DNA of 64,000 nt from Chryseobacterium mucoviscidosis. Its GTDB lineage: Bacteria > Bacteroidota > Bacteroidia > Flavobacteriales > Weeksellaceae. How positions within the stretch are numbered: position 1 is the first letter of the stretch; every line of letters starts with the position of its first letter. Below the pieces are notes generated by a model, which ran no database searches, was not told the DNA's origin, and saw only the letters and a program-made list of their open reading frames with translations. Where the stretch lies: assembly GCF_002177115.1 (NCBI RefSeq), contig NZ_MVAG01000122.1, forward strand, positions 372,001-436,000, written 5' to 3'. The translations under genes were made by a program, and so were the position numbers. Shown one piece after another: positions 17,794 through 27,187 of this stretch.

Positions 17794-20700
17794 TTATTGC
17801 GTTGCTTTAATAATTGAATTGGTGATCTGTGCCTCTTTTTCTTTGGTGTAAGTGGAATCAAAAGGTTCCATTACATCGAAAAGATACTGGTAGAAAGGAG
17901 TGATCTTCTGTACCTGCTCAGATTCCTTCATCGCTTTTTCTTTGCCCATTTCTTTAAGATTTTCTACAAAAGTGTTGAATTTCTTATCAATCGGCTCGAT
18001 GGATTTTATCAGATAATCATACGCTTTATCTTTCTTTCCAATCTTCGAGTAAGCATCTGTAACGGCAGAAATGACTAAAGAATATTCCATTGGTTTTGTT
18101 CTGATCTGTCTTTTCAGATAACTCTGGTCAGATTTGCTCAGACTCATGTAATAATCGTATTCTTCAAAAATTCCTTTTTTCAGAACTTCAGCAAGCTGCA
18201 ATCCTTTTTTCTCCTGTCCTGCCACAATGTATCCGTAAACCATTGAGCTTAGAGAACGAGGATCGTTGTATTTTTCAGCAGGAATTTCTTTAGAAGCTAA
18301 ATCCAATAGTTCCAGTGCTTTTCCTTTTTCTCCCATCGTTGCCAAAGCTGCTGCTGCTCTGCTTGCAGAAGATCGGTAGCTCATGATATTGGAGGTTGCA
18401 GTCTCGTCAAAATGCGTATTTAAATTCTTGAAGTTACCCCATCTGAAATTTTTAACCACATTGTAAAGAGAATTGGCATCTACTCTTCCCATATCTCCGC
18501 CTTGTGATGGTGGAGTATGAATTGGAACCAATCTGTAACTGAAACCATCAAACTGAAGATACTCGTCTAAGAAGAAAATATTTTCGCTGTCGTAGATTCC
18601 TCCTGAAGAGAAGTTGATTGGTCTTTTCCAGTCGAAATGTGCTAAAACATCAAGTAAAATTAAATTGTTTTTATACAGTGTATTTCCTTTATATGTAATC
18701 ATGATCTGATTAACTGTTTCCGGAAGATCTGCTGCTTTAATAATTCCTGATTTTACTGCATTTTCTTTATTTACCGGTAAAATGAATTTGTTTACAGGTA
18801 AGATATTGTATTTCTCGAATTTTTCTTCCCCGAAATACATTTTAAGAAGTTCGTTTTTCGCAGGAGAAGTATATTTCAGGAAGCTGATTGCTTCTTTCAT
18901 CGTCATAGAATCCTGAGTAAGATATTTTCTGAATTCCGCAAATTCCGTTGGAGGTGCTCCCTGTTCTTTTAACATTGAGAAAAGTCCCTGCCAGTCTTCC
19001 TTCTTCATCATATAGATCTGGTCGTTTACACCGTCTCTGTAATCGTCATGCGTTAAAACTCCCGGAACCGGAGCAGCATTGTACGTTCTTCTCTTAATCT
19101 GATCGATATTCCAAGGTGTGGAAGCTAAGGTAAAGTTAACTACTTTTACATCATCTCTGAAGTTTTCAGTCTCCTGAATTGCCCAAACCGGATACGTATC
19201 GTTATCTCCGTACACGAAAACAATGTCGTTTTTAGGCAAAGATTTCAATACAGAATATCCGTAATCGTAAGAAGTATATCTGTCGTGTCTGTTATGTACA
19301 TTATAATTCTGGAAGCCCATCATGAAAGGAACTCCAAGAAGAACCACTCCTGCAACAATGTTTGCTGCATTCGATTTTATTTTAGACTGTAAGAACCAAA
19401 GAATTGCTCCGGCTCCCAATCCGATCCAGATGGCAAAAACGTAGAACGAACCTACCATTGCATAATCTCTCTCTCTTGGTTCAAAAGGTTTTACTCCGGT
19501 ATAGAAAACGATTCCCACACTCATCAATACAAAGATTGAAAGCATAGCATAGAATCTTCCGAAATCTCTGTTAAGCTGGAAAAAGAATCCGATTAATCCT
19601 AAAATTAAAGGTAGAAAGAAGAATTTTACGGTACTTTCATTTTTGAATTTTGCAGGCATCTTTTCCTGATTTCCCCATAAAGCATCATCAATAAAAGAGA
19701 TTCCTGAGATCCAGTTTCCTCTTGTGCTTTCCATGTTACCTTCAAGATCATTCTGGCGACCTACGTAATTCCACATCAGATATCTTACAAAATAATATCC
19801 GTTCTGGAACGTGATGAAATAATCCATATTCTGAGCCAGAGAAGGCTTCTGAACATTGATTAAGTTATAAGGTTTTACTTTTAAATAATCTGCAGCGGTA
19901 ATAGATCCGTCTTCATATTTCTTTCTTAATTCGTCGAAAATCTGCTTTGCTTCAGGGCTGTCTGCAACATCTTCATTACTGTAATTAAAGGTGAAATCCG
20001 GCGCACCGTACATTGAAATGTAGTTAGCCATTACATCTTTGTCTTCATTGAACATTCTCGGCATAAAACCTACGTGTGCTTTATTGAAAACATAATTGAA
20101 TCGGTCTCCTGTTTTTCTGTACGTTCCTGTTTTCTCGTCTTTTTCGTAGATTTCTCCCGTTTTCGTAGTATTAAAACTTCCGTCTTCTTTTTTCTCAATT
20201 CCGTTTGCATCTAAGAAAGCGGTATAATTCTGACCATAAATTGTAGGCCAGTCGCCGTATTGTTCTCTGTTGTAATAATCCAGCATTCCGATGGCGTTGT
20301 CCGGATCATTAAGGTTCATTGGAGGATTTGCGTTTGCTCTGATAGGAATTACCATCCAGCATGAAAAACCGATCATCATGAAAACAATGCATAATGCAAT
20401 TGTCTGATAAACATTTTTCTTCATCTTTCCTGCATAAGAGATCAGGAAGTAACAGATGACAACCATTAAGACAAAAGCAGCAATAGTTCCGGAATGGAAA
20501 GGAAGACCTAAACCGTTCACGAAGAAAATCTCAAGTTTCCCGAACATCGTCATGATCAATGGGAAAATCCCTTTAAAAACGATTGCTAAAATTACCAGCG
20601 TAATCACATTTGCCCAAAGAAAATTCTTCCAGGTAAAAGTGTAGTTTCTCGCGTAGTACACAAGACAGATCGCAGGAATTGCCAACATACACATCATGTG

Positions 20701-21279
20701 AACCCCTACTGAAAGCCCTAAAATGAAGAAAATTAAAATAATCCATCTCTCGCTGTCCTTCGCCTGATATTCATTCTCCCATTTGGTAATTAACCAGACC
20801 AAAAGTGCGATAAACATAGATGCCATCGAGTAAACTTCCCCTTCTACCGCAGAGAACCAGAAGGTATCTGAAAAGGTGAAGCATAACGCTCCTACAACTC
20901 CTGCAAAAAGAATAGAAATTTCCTGATGTTTTGTAATGTCATCAAAATCTTTGTTTAAAAGTCTTCTTACGAAATGTGTAATTGTCCAGAACAAAAACAA
21001 GATCGTAAACGCACTAAACAATGCAGACATCGCGTTGATCACGATAGAATAATTTTCGCCCTTTCCTAAAGCAAAAATGGCTGCCACAGCACCCACAATC
21101 TGGAATAAAGCCGCTCCCGGAGCGTGCGTTACTTCAAGTTTTACCGCCGAGGAAATATACTCGCCACAATCCCAAAAACTGAAATTCGGTTCTATGGTGG
21201 ACAAGTACGTGAAAAATGCAATGACGAAAACAACCCATCCGAGAACGGTGTTCCATTGCTTAAAAGTCCAATTTTTCAT
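17794..21279 (-). CDS. DUF2723 (TMEM260-like) membrane glycosyltransferase-like protein
   Basis: 1161 residues. The N terminus (YLSTIEPNFSFWDCGEYISS, residues 24-43) is the DUF2723 hallmark, with the conserved DCGE acidic motif followed by THAPGAALFQIVGAV. About twelve membrane segments occupy residues 10-600, then a large soluble C-terminal region with TPR-like helices (AAAALATMGEKGKALELLDL, AYSKIGKKDKAYDYLIKS). Eukaryotic TMEM260 is a protein O-mannosyltransferase, and Bacteroidetes homologues are thought to act in surface glycan or protein glycosylation; the exact reaction here is inference. Monocistronic with a strong terminator. Normal length for Bacteroidetes members. Confidence 0.88.
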   Translation of the reverse strand: MKNWTFKQWNTVLGWVVFVIAFFTYLSTIEPNFSFWDCGEYISSAVKLEVTHAPGAALFQIVGAVAAIFALGKGENYSIVINAMSALFSAFTILFLFWTITHFVRRLLNKDFDDITKHQEISILFAGVVGALCFTFSDTFWFSAVEGEVYSMASMFIALLVWLITKWENEYQAKDSERWIILIFFILGLSVGVHMMCMLAIPAICLVYYARNYTFTWKNFLWANVITLVILAIVFKGIFPLIMTMFGKLEIFFVNGLGLPFHSGTIAAFVLMVVICYFLISYAGKMKKNVYQTIALCIVFMMIGFSCWMVIPIRANANPPMNLNDPDNAIGMLDYYNREQYGDWPTIYGQNYTAFLDANGIEKKEDGSFNTTKTGEIYEKDEKTGTYRKTGDRFNYVFNKAHVGFMPRMFNEDKDVMANYISMYGAPDFTFNYSNEDVADSPEAKQIFDELRKKYEDGSITAADYLKVKPYNLINVQKPSLAQNMDYFITFQNGYYFVRYLMWNYVGRQNDLEGNMESTRGNWISGISFIDDALWGNQEKMPAKFKNESTVKFFFLPLILGLIGFFFQLNRDFGRFYAMLSIFVLMSVGIVFYTGVKPFEPRERDYAMVGSFYVFAIWIGLGAGAILWFLQSKIKSNAANIVAGVVLLGVPFMMGFQNYNVHNRHDRYTSYDYGYSVLKSLPKNDIVFVYGDNDTYPVWAIQETENFRDDVKVVNFTLASTPWNIDQIKRRTYNAAPVPGVLTHDDYRDGVNDQIYMMKKEDWQGLFSMLKEQGAPPTEFAEFRKYLTQDSMTMKEAISFLKYTSPAKNELLKMYFGEEKFEKYNILPVNKFILPVNKENAVKSGIIKAADLPETVNQIMITYKGNTLYKNNLILLDVLAHFDWKRPINFSSGGIYDSENIFFLDEYLQFDGFSYRLVPIHTPPSQGGDMGRVDANSLYNVVKNFRWGNFKNLNTHFDETATSNIMSYRSSASRAAAALATMGEKGKALELLDLASKEIPAEKYNDPRSLSSMVYGYIVAGQEKKGLQLAEVLKKGIFEEYDYYMSLSKSDQSYLKRQIRTKPMEYSLVISAVTDAYSKIGKKDKAYDYLIKSIEPIDKKFNTFVENLKEMGKEKAMKESEQVQKITPFYQYLFDVMEPFDSTYTKEKEAQITNSIIKATQ

Positions 21280-21438
21280 AGTATTAAATCAATTACGCGA
21301 AAATAAGGCTTTTATATGATTTTAGACGGTTTTTAACAAAATTTAAAGATTTTGGCTCGCTTTTTGAAAAGTTTCATCTTTAGATAGTAACAGAAAACAA
21401 TTTTTTATCTATTTTAGAGGTTAGAAATCAAACAAAAG

Positions 21439-21470
21439 TTTAGAAATAAATTTATTTTTTTGTATTTTTG
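21439..21470 (+). promoter_or_regulatory. Promoter of the cysteine-synthase-like gene
   Basis: TTTA at 21439-21442, 20 bases, TATTTTTG at 21463-21470. The ATG follows at 21502. Confidence 0.6.
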
Positions 21471-21501
21471 CCGTCAGATTTTTATTGAAAAATAACAAAT
21501 A

Positions 21502-22539
21502 ATGAGTAATGTTTACGATAATATACTTGGCCTAATAGGAAATACTCCTATGGTGAAGCTTAACACTGTGACGAAAGATATTCCTGCAACCGTTTATGCC
21601 AAGTTAGAATCATATAATCCTGGACATTCCACAAAAGATAGAATCGCACTTCATATTATAGAAAACGCTGAGAAAAAAGGTTTATTAAAAGAAGATTCCG
21701 TAGTGGTAGAAACTACTTCAGGAAATACAGGATTCTCTATTGCCATGGTTTGTATCATCAAGGGATATAAATGTATACTTGCAGTAAGTGACAAAACAAA
21801 GCCTGAAAAAATTGCTTATCTGAAGGCTTTGGGAGCTACCGTTTATATTTGTCCTGCAAATGTTCCCGCAGATGATCCCAGATCGTATTATGAAGTAGCC
21901 AAAAGAATTGCTTCAGAAACGCCCAACTCTGTTTATATCAACCAATATTTCAACGAGTTGAATATTGATGCACATTATCAGACTACAGGTCCTGAAATAT
22001 GGGAACAGACTCAGGGAAAAGTAACTCACCTGTTTGCGTGTACAGGAACAGGGGGAACTCTATCAGGTTCAGCAAAATTTTTAAAAGAGAAAAATCCGGA
22101 TATTAAAATCATTGGTGTGGATGCAGACGGATCTATCCTGAAAAGCTACCACGAAACCGGAGAAATCCACAAAGAAGATGTTCATCCTTATCAGATTGAA
22201 GGAATGGGAAAAAATTTAATTCCTTCTGCCCTTCTTTTCGACAAAGTAGATGAATTTGTAAGAGTAAATGACGAAATGTCTGCTTACAGAACCCGTGAAA
22301 TCGCTTTAAAAGAGGCAATTATGGGAGGATATACTACAGGAGCTGTTACACAGGCTTTAATGCAATATGCGCAATCTCATGAATTTTCTGAAAATGACCT
22401 GATTGTGTTGATTTATCCTGATCACGGTTCAAGATATATTACTAAAGTATACAGTGATAAATGGATGGCTGAACAGGGGTTTGTAAACAACTGTGTACAC
22501 AACTACGATGAAGTTTTTAAAACTGAATTCATTAAATAA
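21502..22539 (+). CDS. PLP-dependent cysteine-synthase-family enzyme (candidate cysteate synthase)
   Basis: 345-residue fold-type II PLP enzyme. IGNTPMVKLN (residues 12-21), the PLP-lysine segment NPGHSTKDRIALH near residue 40, the TSGNTG phosphate/substrate loop near residue 74, and the GTGGTLSGSAKFLKE PLP-phosphate loop are all present. It ends with a Cys-containing tail. These features give a cysteine synthase or cystathionine beta-synthase type reaction. The next gene is an alpha-oxoamine synthase. In sulfonolipid (capnine) producers of this phylum, a cysteine-synthase-like cysteate synthase supplies cysteate to such an acyltransferase; applying that here is inference from neighbourhood. 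A terminator-like hairpin lies between the two genes. Confidence 0.85.
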   Translation: MSNVYDNILGLIGNTPMVKLNTVTKDIPATVYAKLESYNPGHSTKDRIALHIIENAEKKGLLKEDSVVVETTSGNTGFSIAMVCIIKGYKCILAVSDKTKPEKIAYLKALGATVYICPANVPADDPRSYYEVAKRIASETPNSVYINQYFNELNIDAHYQTTGPEIWEQTQGKVTHLFACTGTGGTLSGSAKFLKEKNPDIKIIGVDADGSILKSYHETGEIHKEDVHPYQIEGMGKNLIPSALLFDKVDEFVRVNDEMSAYRTREIALKEAIMGGYTTGAVTQALMQYAQSHEFSENDLIVLIYPDHGSRYITKVYSDKWMAEQGFVNNCVHNYDEVFKTEFIK

Positions 22540-22562
22540 GGACGAAAAATTTATACAAATCA

Positions 22563-22592
22563 AGCCTTTTTGTGATTACAAAAGGCTTTTTT
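22563..22592 (+). terminator. Terminator-like hairpin after the cysteine-synthase-like gene
   Basis: AGCCTTTT, loop TGTGATTA, CAAAAGGCT, then TTTTTT. It lies between the two PLP-enzyme genes, so the second is reached by read-through or has its own promoter. Confidence 0.8.
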
Positions 22593-22610
22593 ACTTAAAA
22601 TATTAATAAA

Positions 22611-23885
22611 ATGTTGGATATTTTTGACAGAATAAAAGAAAATCCAGGACCTCTTGGACAATTTGCAGATTATGGTGAAGGGTATTTCATTTTCCCCAGA
22701 TTAGAAGGACCTATCGGACCGAGAATGCAGTTTCAGGGAAGAGAAGTTATTTTCTGGAGTGCTAATGATTATTTGGGAATGTGTAATCATCCTGAAGTTT
22801 TGGAGGCTGATGCAAAAGCAGCTGCAGAATTCGGAATGTTTTATCCGATGGGTGCAAGAGCAATGTCGGGAGAAACTGAGCAGCATTTGCAATTGGAAAA
22901 AGAACTGGCTGATTTTGTTCAGAAAGAATCTGCATATTTATTAAATTTCGGTTATCAGGGAATGGTTTCTACCATTGATGCTTTGGTAGGAAGAAATGAT
23001 GTAATTGTTTATGATGTTGATTCTCACGCTTGTATCGTAGACGGTGTAAGACTTCACGCAGGAAAAAGATTTACGTACAGACACAACGATATTGCAAGTC
23101 TTGAAAAAAATCTTGAAAGAGCTACCAAAGTAGCGCAAGAAACCGGAGGAGGAATTTTAGTGATTACCGAAGGTGTTTTCGGAATGAGAGGACAGCAGGG
23201 TAAATTAAAAGAAATCTGTGAATTAAAATCAAAATATAAATTCAGACTTTTAGTTGATGACGCTCACGGATTTGGAACTCTTGGAAAAACAGGAGCCGGA
23301 GCCGGTGAAGAACAGGGTTGTCAGGATCAGATTGATGTTTACTTCTCTACCTTTGCTAAATCGATGGCAGGTTTTGGAGCATTCATCGCGGGTGATAAAG
23401 AAATTATCAGATACCTAAAATTTAATTTAAGATCTCAGATTTTTGCTAAATCTTTAACGATGCCAATGGTAATCGGAGGTTTAAAAAGACTGGAACTGCT
23501 GAGAACAAGACCCGAAATTAAAGCAAAACTTTGGGAAAATACGCATAAATTACAAAACGGTCTTAAAGAAAGGGGCTTTAACATTGGAGACACAAACACT
23601 TGTGTAACTCCGGTGATGATGCAGGGAACTCCGGTAGAAGCTACCCTTCTGGTAAAAGATCTAAGAGAAATCTACGGAATCTTTACTTCGGTAGTGGTAT
23701 ATCCTGTAATTCCGAAAGGAATGATTTTATTAAGATTAATTCCTACAGCTTCTCACACAGATGCTGAAATTAATGAAACCCTTGCTGCGTTTGAAGCTAT
23801 TCATGATAAATTGGTAAGTGGTTATTACAAAGAGCAGGAACAAAAACTGTTGGCAGAACAAGGTTTAAGTTTCAAAGAAATTTAA
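22611..23885 (+). CDS. Alpha-oxoamine synthase family enzyme (candidate cysteate/serine acyltransferase)
   Basis: 424-residue fold-type I PLP enzyme of the KBL/BioF/serine palmitoyltransferase family. Visible motifs are WSANDYLGMCNHPEVLEA, GARAMSGETEQHLQLEKEL, DDAHGFGTLGKTGAG and the PLP-lysine segment STFAKSMAGFGAFIAG. The C-terminal VYPVIPKGMILLRLIPTASH is typical of sphingolipid-type acyltransferases. These enzymes condense an amino acid with an acyl thioester. Given the cysteine-synthase-like gene just upstream, cysteate plus fatty acyl group giving 3-ketocapnine (sulfonolipid synthesis) is a good candidate; serine (sphingolipid synthesis) is the alternative. BioF is unlikely because no other biotin gene is near. 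The product should end up in outer-membrane lipids. Confidence 0.85.
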   Translation: MLDIFDRIKENPGPLGQFADYGEGYFIFPRLEGPIGPRMQFQGREVIFWSANDYLGMCNHPEVLEADAKAAAEFGMFYPMGARAMSGETEQHLQLEKELADFVQKESAYLLNFGYQGMVSTIDALVGRNDVIVYDVDSHACIVDGVRLHAGKRFTYRHNDIASLEKNLERATKVAQETGGGILVITEGVFGMRGQQGKLKEICELKSKYKFRLLVDDAHGFGTLGKTGAGAGEEQGCQDQIDVYFSTFAKSMAGFGAFIAGDKEIIRYLKFNLRSQIFAKSLTMPMVIGGLKRLELLRTRPEIKAKLWENTHKLQNGLKERGFNIGDTNTCVTPVMMQGTPVEATLLVKDLREIYGIFTSVVVYPVIPKGMILLRLIPTASHTDAEINETLAAFEAIHDKLVSGYYKEQEQKLLAEQGLSFKEI

Positions 23886-23909
23886 TCTGAATATAAAATA
23901 AATTTAAGA

Positions 23910-23940
23910 ACCACTGACATTCGATCAGTGGTTTTTGTTT
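23910..23940 (+). terminator. Terminator of the alpha-oxoamine synthase gene
   Basis: ACCACTGA, loop CATTCGA, TCAGTGGT followed by TTTTGTTTT, about 25 bases after the stop. Confidence 0.88.
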
Positions 23941-23980
23941 TAAAACCTATCATAAATTTTCAAAATCTGAATATTTAAAA

Positions 23981-23988
23981 TAACTTTG
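23981..23988 (+). promoter_or_regulatory. -7 box (TAACTTTG) of the radical SAM gene
   Basis: TAACTTTG lies 13 bases before the TTG start at 24002, implying a very short 5' leader. The -33 element is weak. Confidence 0.55.
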
Positions 23989-24001
23989 CAAAAATTTTCT
24001 C

Positions 24002-26197
24002 TTGAAAGATCTACTTCTCATTACTCCGCCTTTCACACAGCTCAACACGCCTTATCCTGCAACAGCTTATATTAAAGGTTTTCTGAATACCAAAAATATT
24101 TCCAGCTTTCAGACAGATTTGGGAATTGAGGTCATTTTGGAATTATTTTCGAAAGACGGACTTCAGAAGATTTTTAATCAGAAAACTGATTTTCAGACTC
24201 TTTCAGAAAATGCTCAAAGAATTTACGTTTTAAAAGAAGAATATATCAAAACGATCGATCAGGTTATTGCTTTTCTGCAGGGTAAAACCCCAACGTTGGC
24301 AAGACAAATCTGTTCGATGAACTTTCTTCCGGAAGCCTCCCGATTCAATCAGCTTGATGATATGGAATTTGCTTTCGGAAATATGGGACTTCAGGACAAA
24401 GCCAAACATTTGGCTACTTTATATTTAGAAGATCTTTCGGATTATATTGTTGAAAATATTGATCCTGATTTTGGATTCAGCCGTTATGCGGAAAGATTAG
24501 GAAAAAGTGCCAATTCTTTTGATGAACTATATTCTAAAATTTGCGGCGAACCTACTTTTATAGATAATTTTACTTTAAAAATTCTTCATGAAAAATTAGA
24601 GTTTGTTCAGCCAAAACTGATTTGTTTTTCCATTCCTTTTCCGGGAAACTTATATTCAGCTTTTCGTTGCGCGAAATATATCAAAGAACATTATCCGCAC
24701 ATTAAAACTGCAATGGGCGGCGGATTTCCGAATACAGAACTCAGAGAATTAAAAGATCAAAGAGTTTTTGAGTTTTTTGATTTTATTACTTTGGATGACG
24801 GAGAGCTTCCAATTGAATTACTTTATGAAAATATTTGTCATTCTGAACAAAGTGAAGAATCTCAGTTCAAAAGAACTTTTTTACTTGAAAACGGAGAAGT
24901 TACTTATAAAAATAATTCCACAAGACACGATTATAAGCAATCCGATATCGGAACTCCCGATTATTCTGATTTACAATTGGATCAATATATTTCTGTAATT
25001 GAAATTGCCAATCCGATGCACAGTTTATGGAGTGACGGAAGATGGAATAAGCTCACAATGGCACATGGATGTTATTGGGGTAAATGTACTTTTTGCGATA
25101 TTTCTTTAGATTATATTAAAATTTACGAACCGATTTCAGCTAAAATTCTGGTTGACAGAATGGAAGAGTTGATCCGGACAACTGGAGAAACAGGATTTCA
25201 TTTTGTAGATGAAGCGGCTCCTCCTGCATTGATGCGTGAAGTTGCTTTAGAAATCTTACGAAGAAATTTGGTCGTAACGTGGTGGACGAATATTCGTTTT
25301 GAAAAAAGTTTCACCAAAGATCTGTGTTTTCTTTTAAAACTTTCCGGTTGTGTTGCCGTTTCAGGTGGACTGGAAGTTGCGAGTGACCGACTTTTGAAAT
25401 TGATTGACAAAGGAATTTCTGTGGAACAGGTTGCTAAAGTGACAAGAAATTTTACAGAAGCCGGAATCATGATTCATGCTTATTTGATGTATGGCTATCC
25501 TACTCAAACTATTCAGGAAACAGTGGATTCTTTGGAAATGGTTCGTCAGCTTTTCGAGATGGGAATTTTACAAAGTGGATTCTGGCATCAGTTCGCCATG
25601 ACGGCTCATTCACCGGTGGGTTTACATCCTGAAGAATTTGGCATTACTCCGATTAAGCAGGAAATTCTATTTGCGAACAACGATGTTGATTTTACAGACA
25701 AAACTGGAATCGATCATGGAAAGTTCAGCTTTGGTTTGAAAAAATCTCTGTTCAATTATATGCACGGAATCAATTTCGAACTTCCTCTTCAGGAATGGTT
25801 TGATTTTAAAATTCCGAGAACGACCGTTCATCCGGATTATATTCATGACTGTCTTCTGGAAGATGATGATTTTGTTTTTAAAGGAAATTCTAAAGTCCTA
25901 TTTTTAGCTAAAAACATAATCGCTGAGAATCGCGTAAAAAATAAAAAGAAATATATTTATACGTACACAAAAATTACAGCGCACTTAAAAACCAATGTTG
26001 TAAGTGTAGATTTAGAGCAGGAACACGCAGATTGGCTCATGAAAATGTTTAGTGATTATCCAATTGAAAATTTAAAAAAGCCAACTTTGCAACAATTGAA
26101 AACTCAATTCGAAGAAAATTTTGAAGATTTTGAATTATTCTGGTTTTCTAAACCGATGCAGCAATTGAAAGAGAATGGAGTGATTTTGAGTTTGTAG
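24002..26197 (+). CDS. B12-binding-type radical SAM protein
   Basis: 731 residues, starting at a TTG codon; the next residues KDLLLITPPFTQLNTPYPA match the usual N terminus of B12-binding radical SAM proteins. A Rossmann-like cobalamin-binding-type region (KTAMGGGFPNTE, FDFITLDDGELPIELLYE) precedes the radical SAM domain with cluster motif GCYWGKCTFC near residue 360. Its Cys spacing is C-x4-C-x2-C, not the canonical C-x3-C-x2-C. Further on: GLEVASDRLLKLIDKG and MIHAYLMYGYPTQT. The reaction is unknown. The stretch CHSEQSEES near residue 280 is encoded by an intergenic-type repeat inserted in frame (24836-24865). Monocistronic, with a terminator at 26244-26275. Confidence 0.85.
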   Translation: MKDLLLITPPFTQLNTPYPATAYIKGFLNTKNISSFQTDLGIEVILELFSKDGLQKIFNQKTDFQTLSENAQRIYVLKEEYIKTIDQVIAFLQGKTPTLARQICSMNFLPEASRFNQLDDMEFAFGNMGLQDKAKHLATLYLEDLSDYIVENIDPDFGFSRYAERLGKSANSFDELYSKICGEPTFIDNFTLKILHEKLEFVQPKLICFSIPFPGNLYSAFRCAKYIKEHYPHIKTAMGGGFPNTELRELKDQRVFEFFDFITLDDGELPIELLYENICHSEQSEESQFKRTFLLENGEVTYKNNSTRHDYKQSDIGTPDYSDLQLDQYISVIEIANPMHSLWSDGRWNKLTMAHGCYWGKCTFCDISLDYIKIYEPISAKILVDRMEELIRTTGETGFHFVDEAAPPALMREVALEILRRNLVVTWWTNIRFEKSFTKDLCFLLKLSGCVAVSGGLEVASDRLLKLIDKGISVEQVAKVTRNFTEAGIMIHAYLMYGYPTQTIQETVDSLEMVRQLFEMGILQSGFWHQFAMTAHSPVGLHPEEFGITPIKQEILFANNDVDFTDKTGIDHGKFSFGLKKSLFNYMHGINFELPLQEWFDFKIPRTTVHPDYIHDCLLEDDDFVFKGNSKVLFLAKNIIAENRVKNKKKYIYTYTKITAHLKTNVVSVDLEQEHADWLMKMFSDYPIENLKKPTLQQLKTQFEENFEDFELFWFSKPMQQLKENGVILSL
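24836..24865 (+). repeat. REP-like repeat unit inside the radical SAM coding region
   Basis: TGTCATTCTGAACAAAGTGA followed by AGAATCTCAG reproduces the intergenic repeat pattern GTCATTCTGA...GAAGAATCT seen at 45803-45843 (opposite strand) and near 59642-59692, here read as CHSEQSEES in frame. Confidence 0.75.
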
Positions 26198-26243
26198 ATT
26201 AAAAAAATCTCAGGCTTAAATTATTTCAGAAAAATGAAATAGG

Positions 26244-26275
26244 AAAAGCTTCAAAAAAATATGAAGCTTTTTTAT
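26244..26275 (+). terminator. Terminator of the radical SAM gene
   Basis: AAAAGCTTCA, loop, TGAAGCTTTTTTA, about 47 bases after the stop codon. Confidence 0.85.
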
Positions 26276-26280
26276 ATTTT

Positions 26281-26337
26281 GGCTAAAGCCAATTGAATTT
26301 ATATCAGTGTTAAACGGGATAAAGCCCGTTCCTATTG
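26281..26337. repeat. Intergenic hairpin repeat (GGCTAAAGCC / CGGGATAAAGCCCG)
   Basis: Two short stem-loops, GGCTAAAGCC and CGGGATAAAGCCCG, separated by about 24 bases. It lies between convergent genes. I recall this type of sequence as a dispersed intergenic repeat in flavobacteria; only one copy is in this window. Confidence 0.5.
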
Positions 26338-26344
26338 ATGATTT

Positions 26345-27166
26345 TTACTTTTGAACACCGTCTTTTGTGACTTCACCCACAATTACTTTTTCCTGAATTT
26401 TTATAAAGTTGGGATCCATAATGGCCATTCTTTCGGCAATAGCTTTGTAGGTCGGGAATTTTAAAATCGATGCTCTTCCGGATATTTCGCGGTACAGAGT
26501 AAAGGTTTTTCCTCCCGCAGATTTAATCTGTTTTGTTGTTGTAATGTATTTTCCGATGTATTTGCTGTTGGCATCATAAATTTCAATATCAACAAATGTT
26601 TTATCCGTAACCGTGTCATCGGAACCAAAACTTGCCGGTAAATTGGTAAAATAACCCACTGGTTTTCCGTTGCTTAAAATTTCGCCTACATTATTGACGG
26701 TAATATTTAATTTATCAATTTTAGTTCGGATGGTATAAGCATCTTTTGTTTTGGTATCAAGCTTCCTTTTAGGTGAATTTTTAAAAAGCTCGTCTAGGTT
26801 TTTGATGTTGATCCCTCTTTCATCAATGATCTTCAGAGTTTTCACACAAGTGTAAGCTGCCGATTTTTCTTCCCCTGAAAATGCAGATGGAGAAATATAG
26901 TCCAGATCAAGCGTTTTGTCCTGATTATAAATTCTTTTAAGCTTAATATAACTGTCGCGTACAGAATCCACTACACTTTTATCTACAAATTCGATGGTAT
27001 AAATTGGAGTTTCTTTAAGATCCATAAAAGTATATATTCCACTTTTATAGGACAGTTTTGCGACATGAATTCCTTCAAGATCCACAATTCCTCTTTTAAT
27101 TTTAACCGTCTGAGCATTGAAAAGTAGCCCGAAAACTGAAAATAAAATAACTAAAATTCCCTTCAT
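26345..27166 (-). CDS. Secreted protein of unknown function
   Basis: 273 residues from the ATG at 27166, which gives a clean signal peptide (MKGILVILFSVFGLLFNAQT); an in-frame TTG six codons upstream would only add residues before it. The mature protein has charged, strand-forming segments (KIKRGIVDLEGIHVAKLSYK, KYIGKYITTTKQIKSAGGK) and a single Cys, with no recognisable enzymatic motif. It sits downstream of atpC but is separated from it by a hairpin terminator at 27188-27218, so it is probably its own unit. Function unknown. Confidence 0.75.
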   Translation of the reverse strand: MKGILVILFSVFGLLFNAQTVKIKRGIVDLEGIHVAKLSYKSGIYTFMDLKETPIYTIEFVDKSVVDSVRDSYIKLKRIYNQDKTLDLDYISPSAFSGEEKSAAYTCVKTLKIIDERGINIKNLDELFKNSPKRKLDTKTKDAYTIRTKIDKLNITVNNVGEILSNGKPVGYFTNLPASFGSDDTVTDKTFVDIEIYDANSKYIGKYITTTKQIKSAGGKTFTLYREISGRASILKFPTYKAIAERMAIMDPNFIKIQEKVIVGEVTKDGVQK

Positions 27167-27187
27167 AAAACCAAATTCATACAAAAA

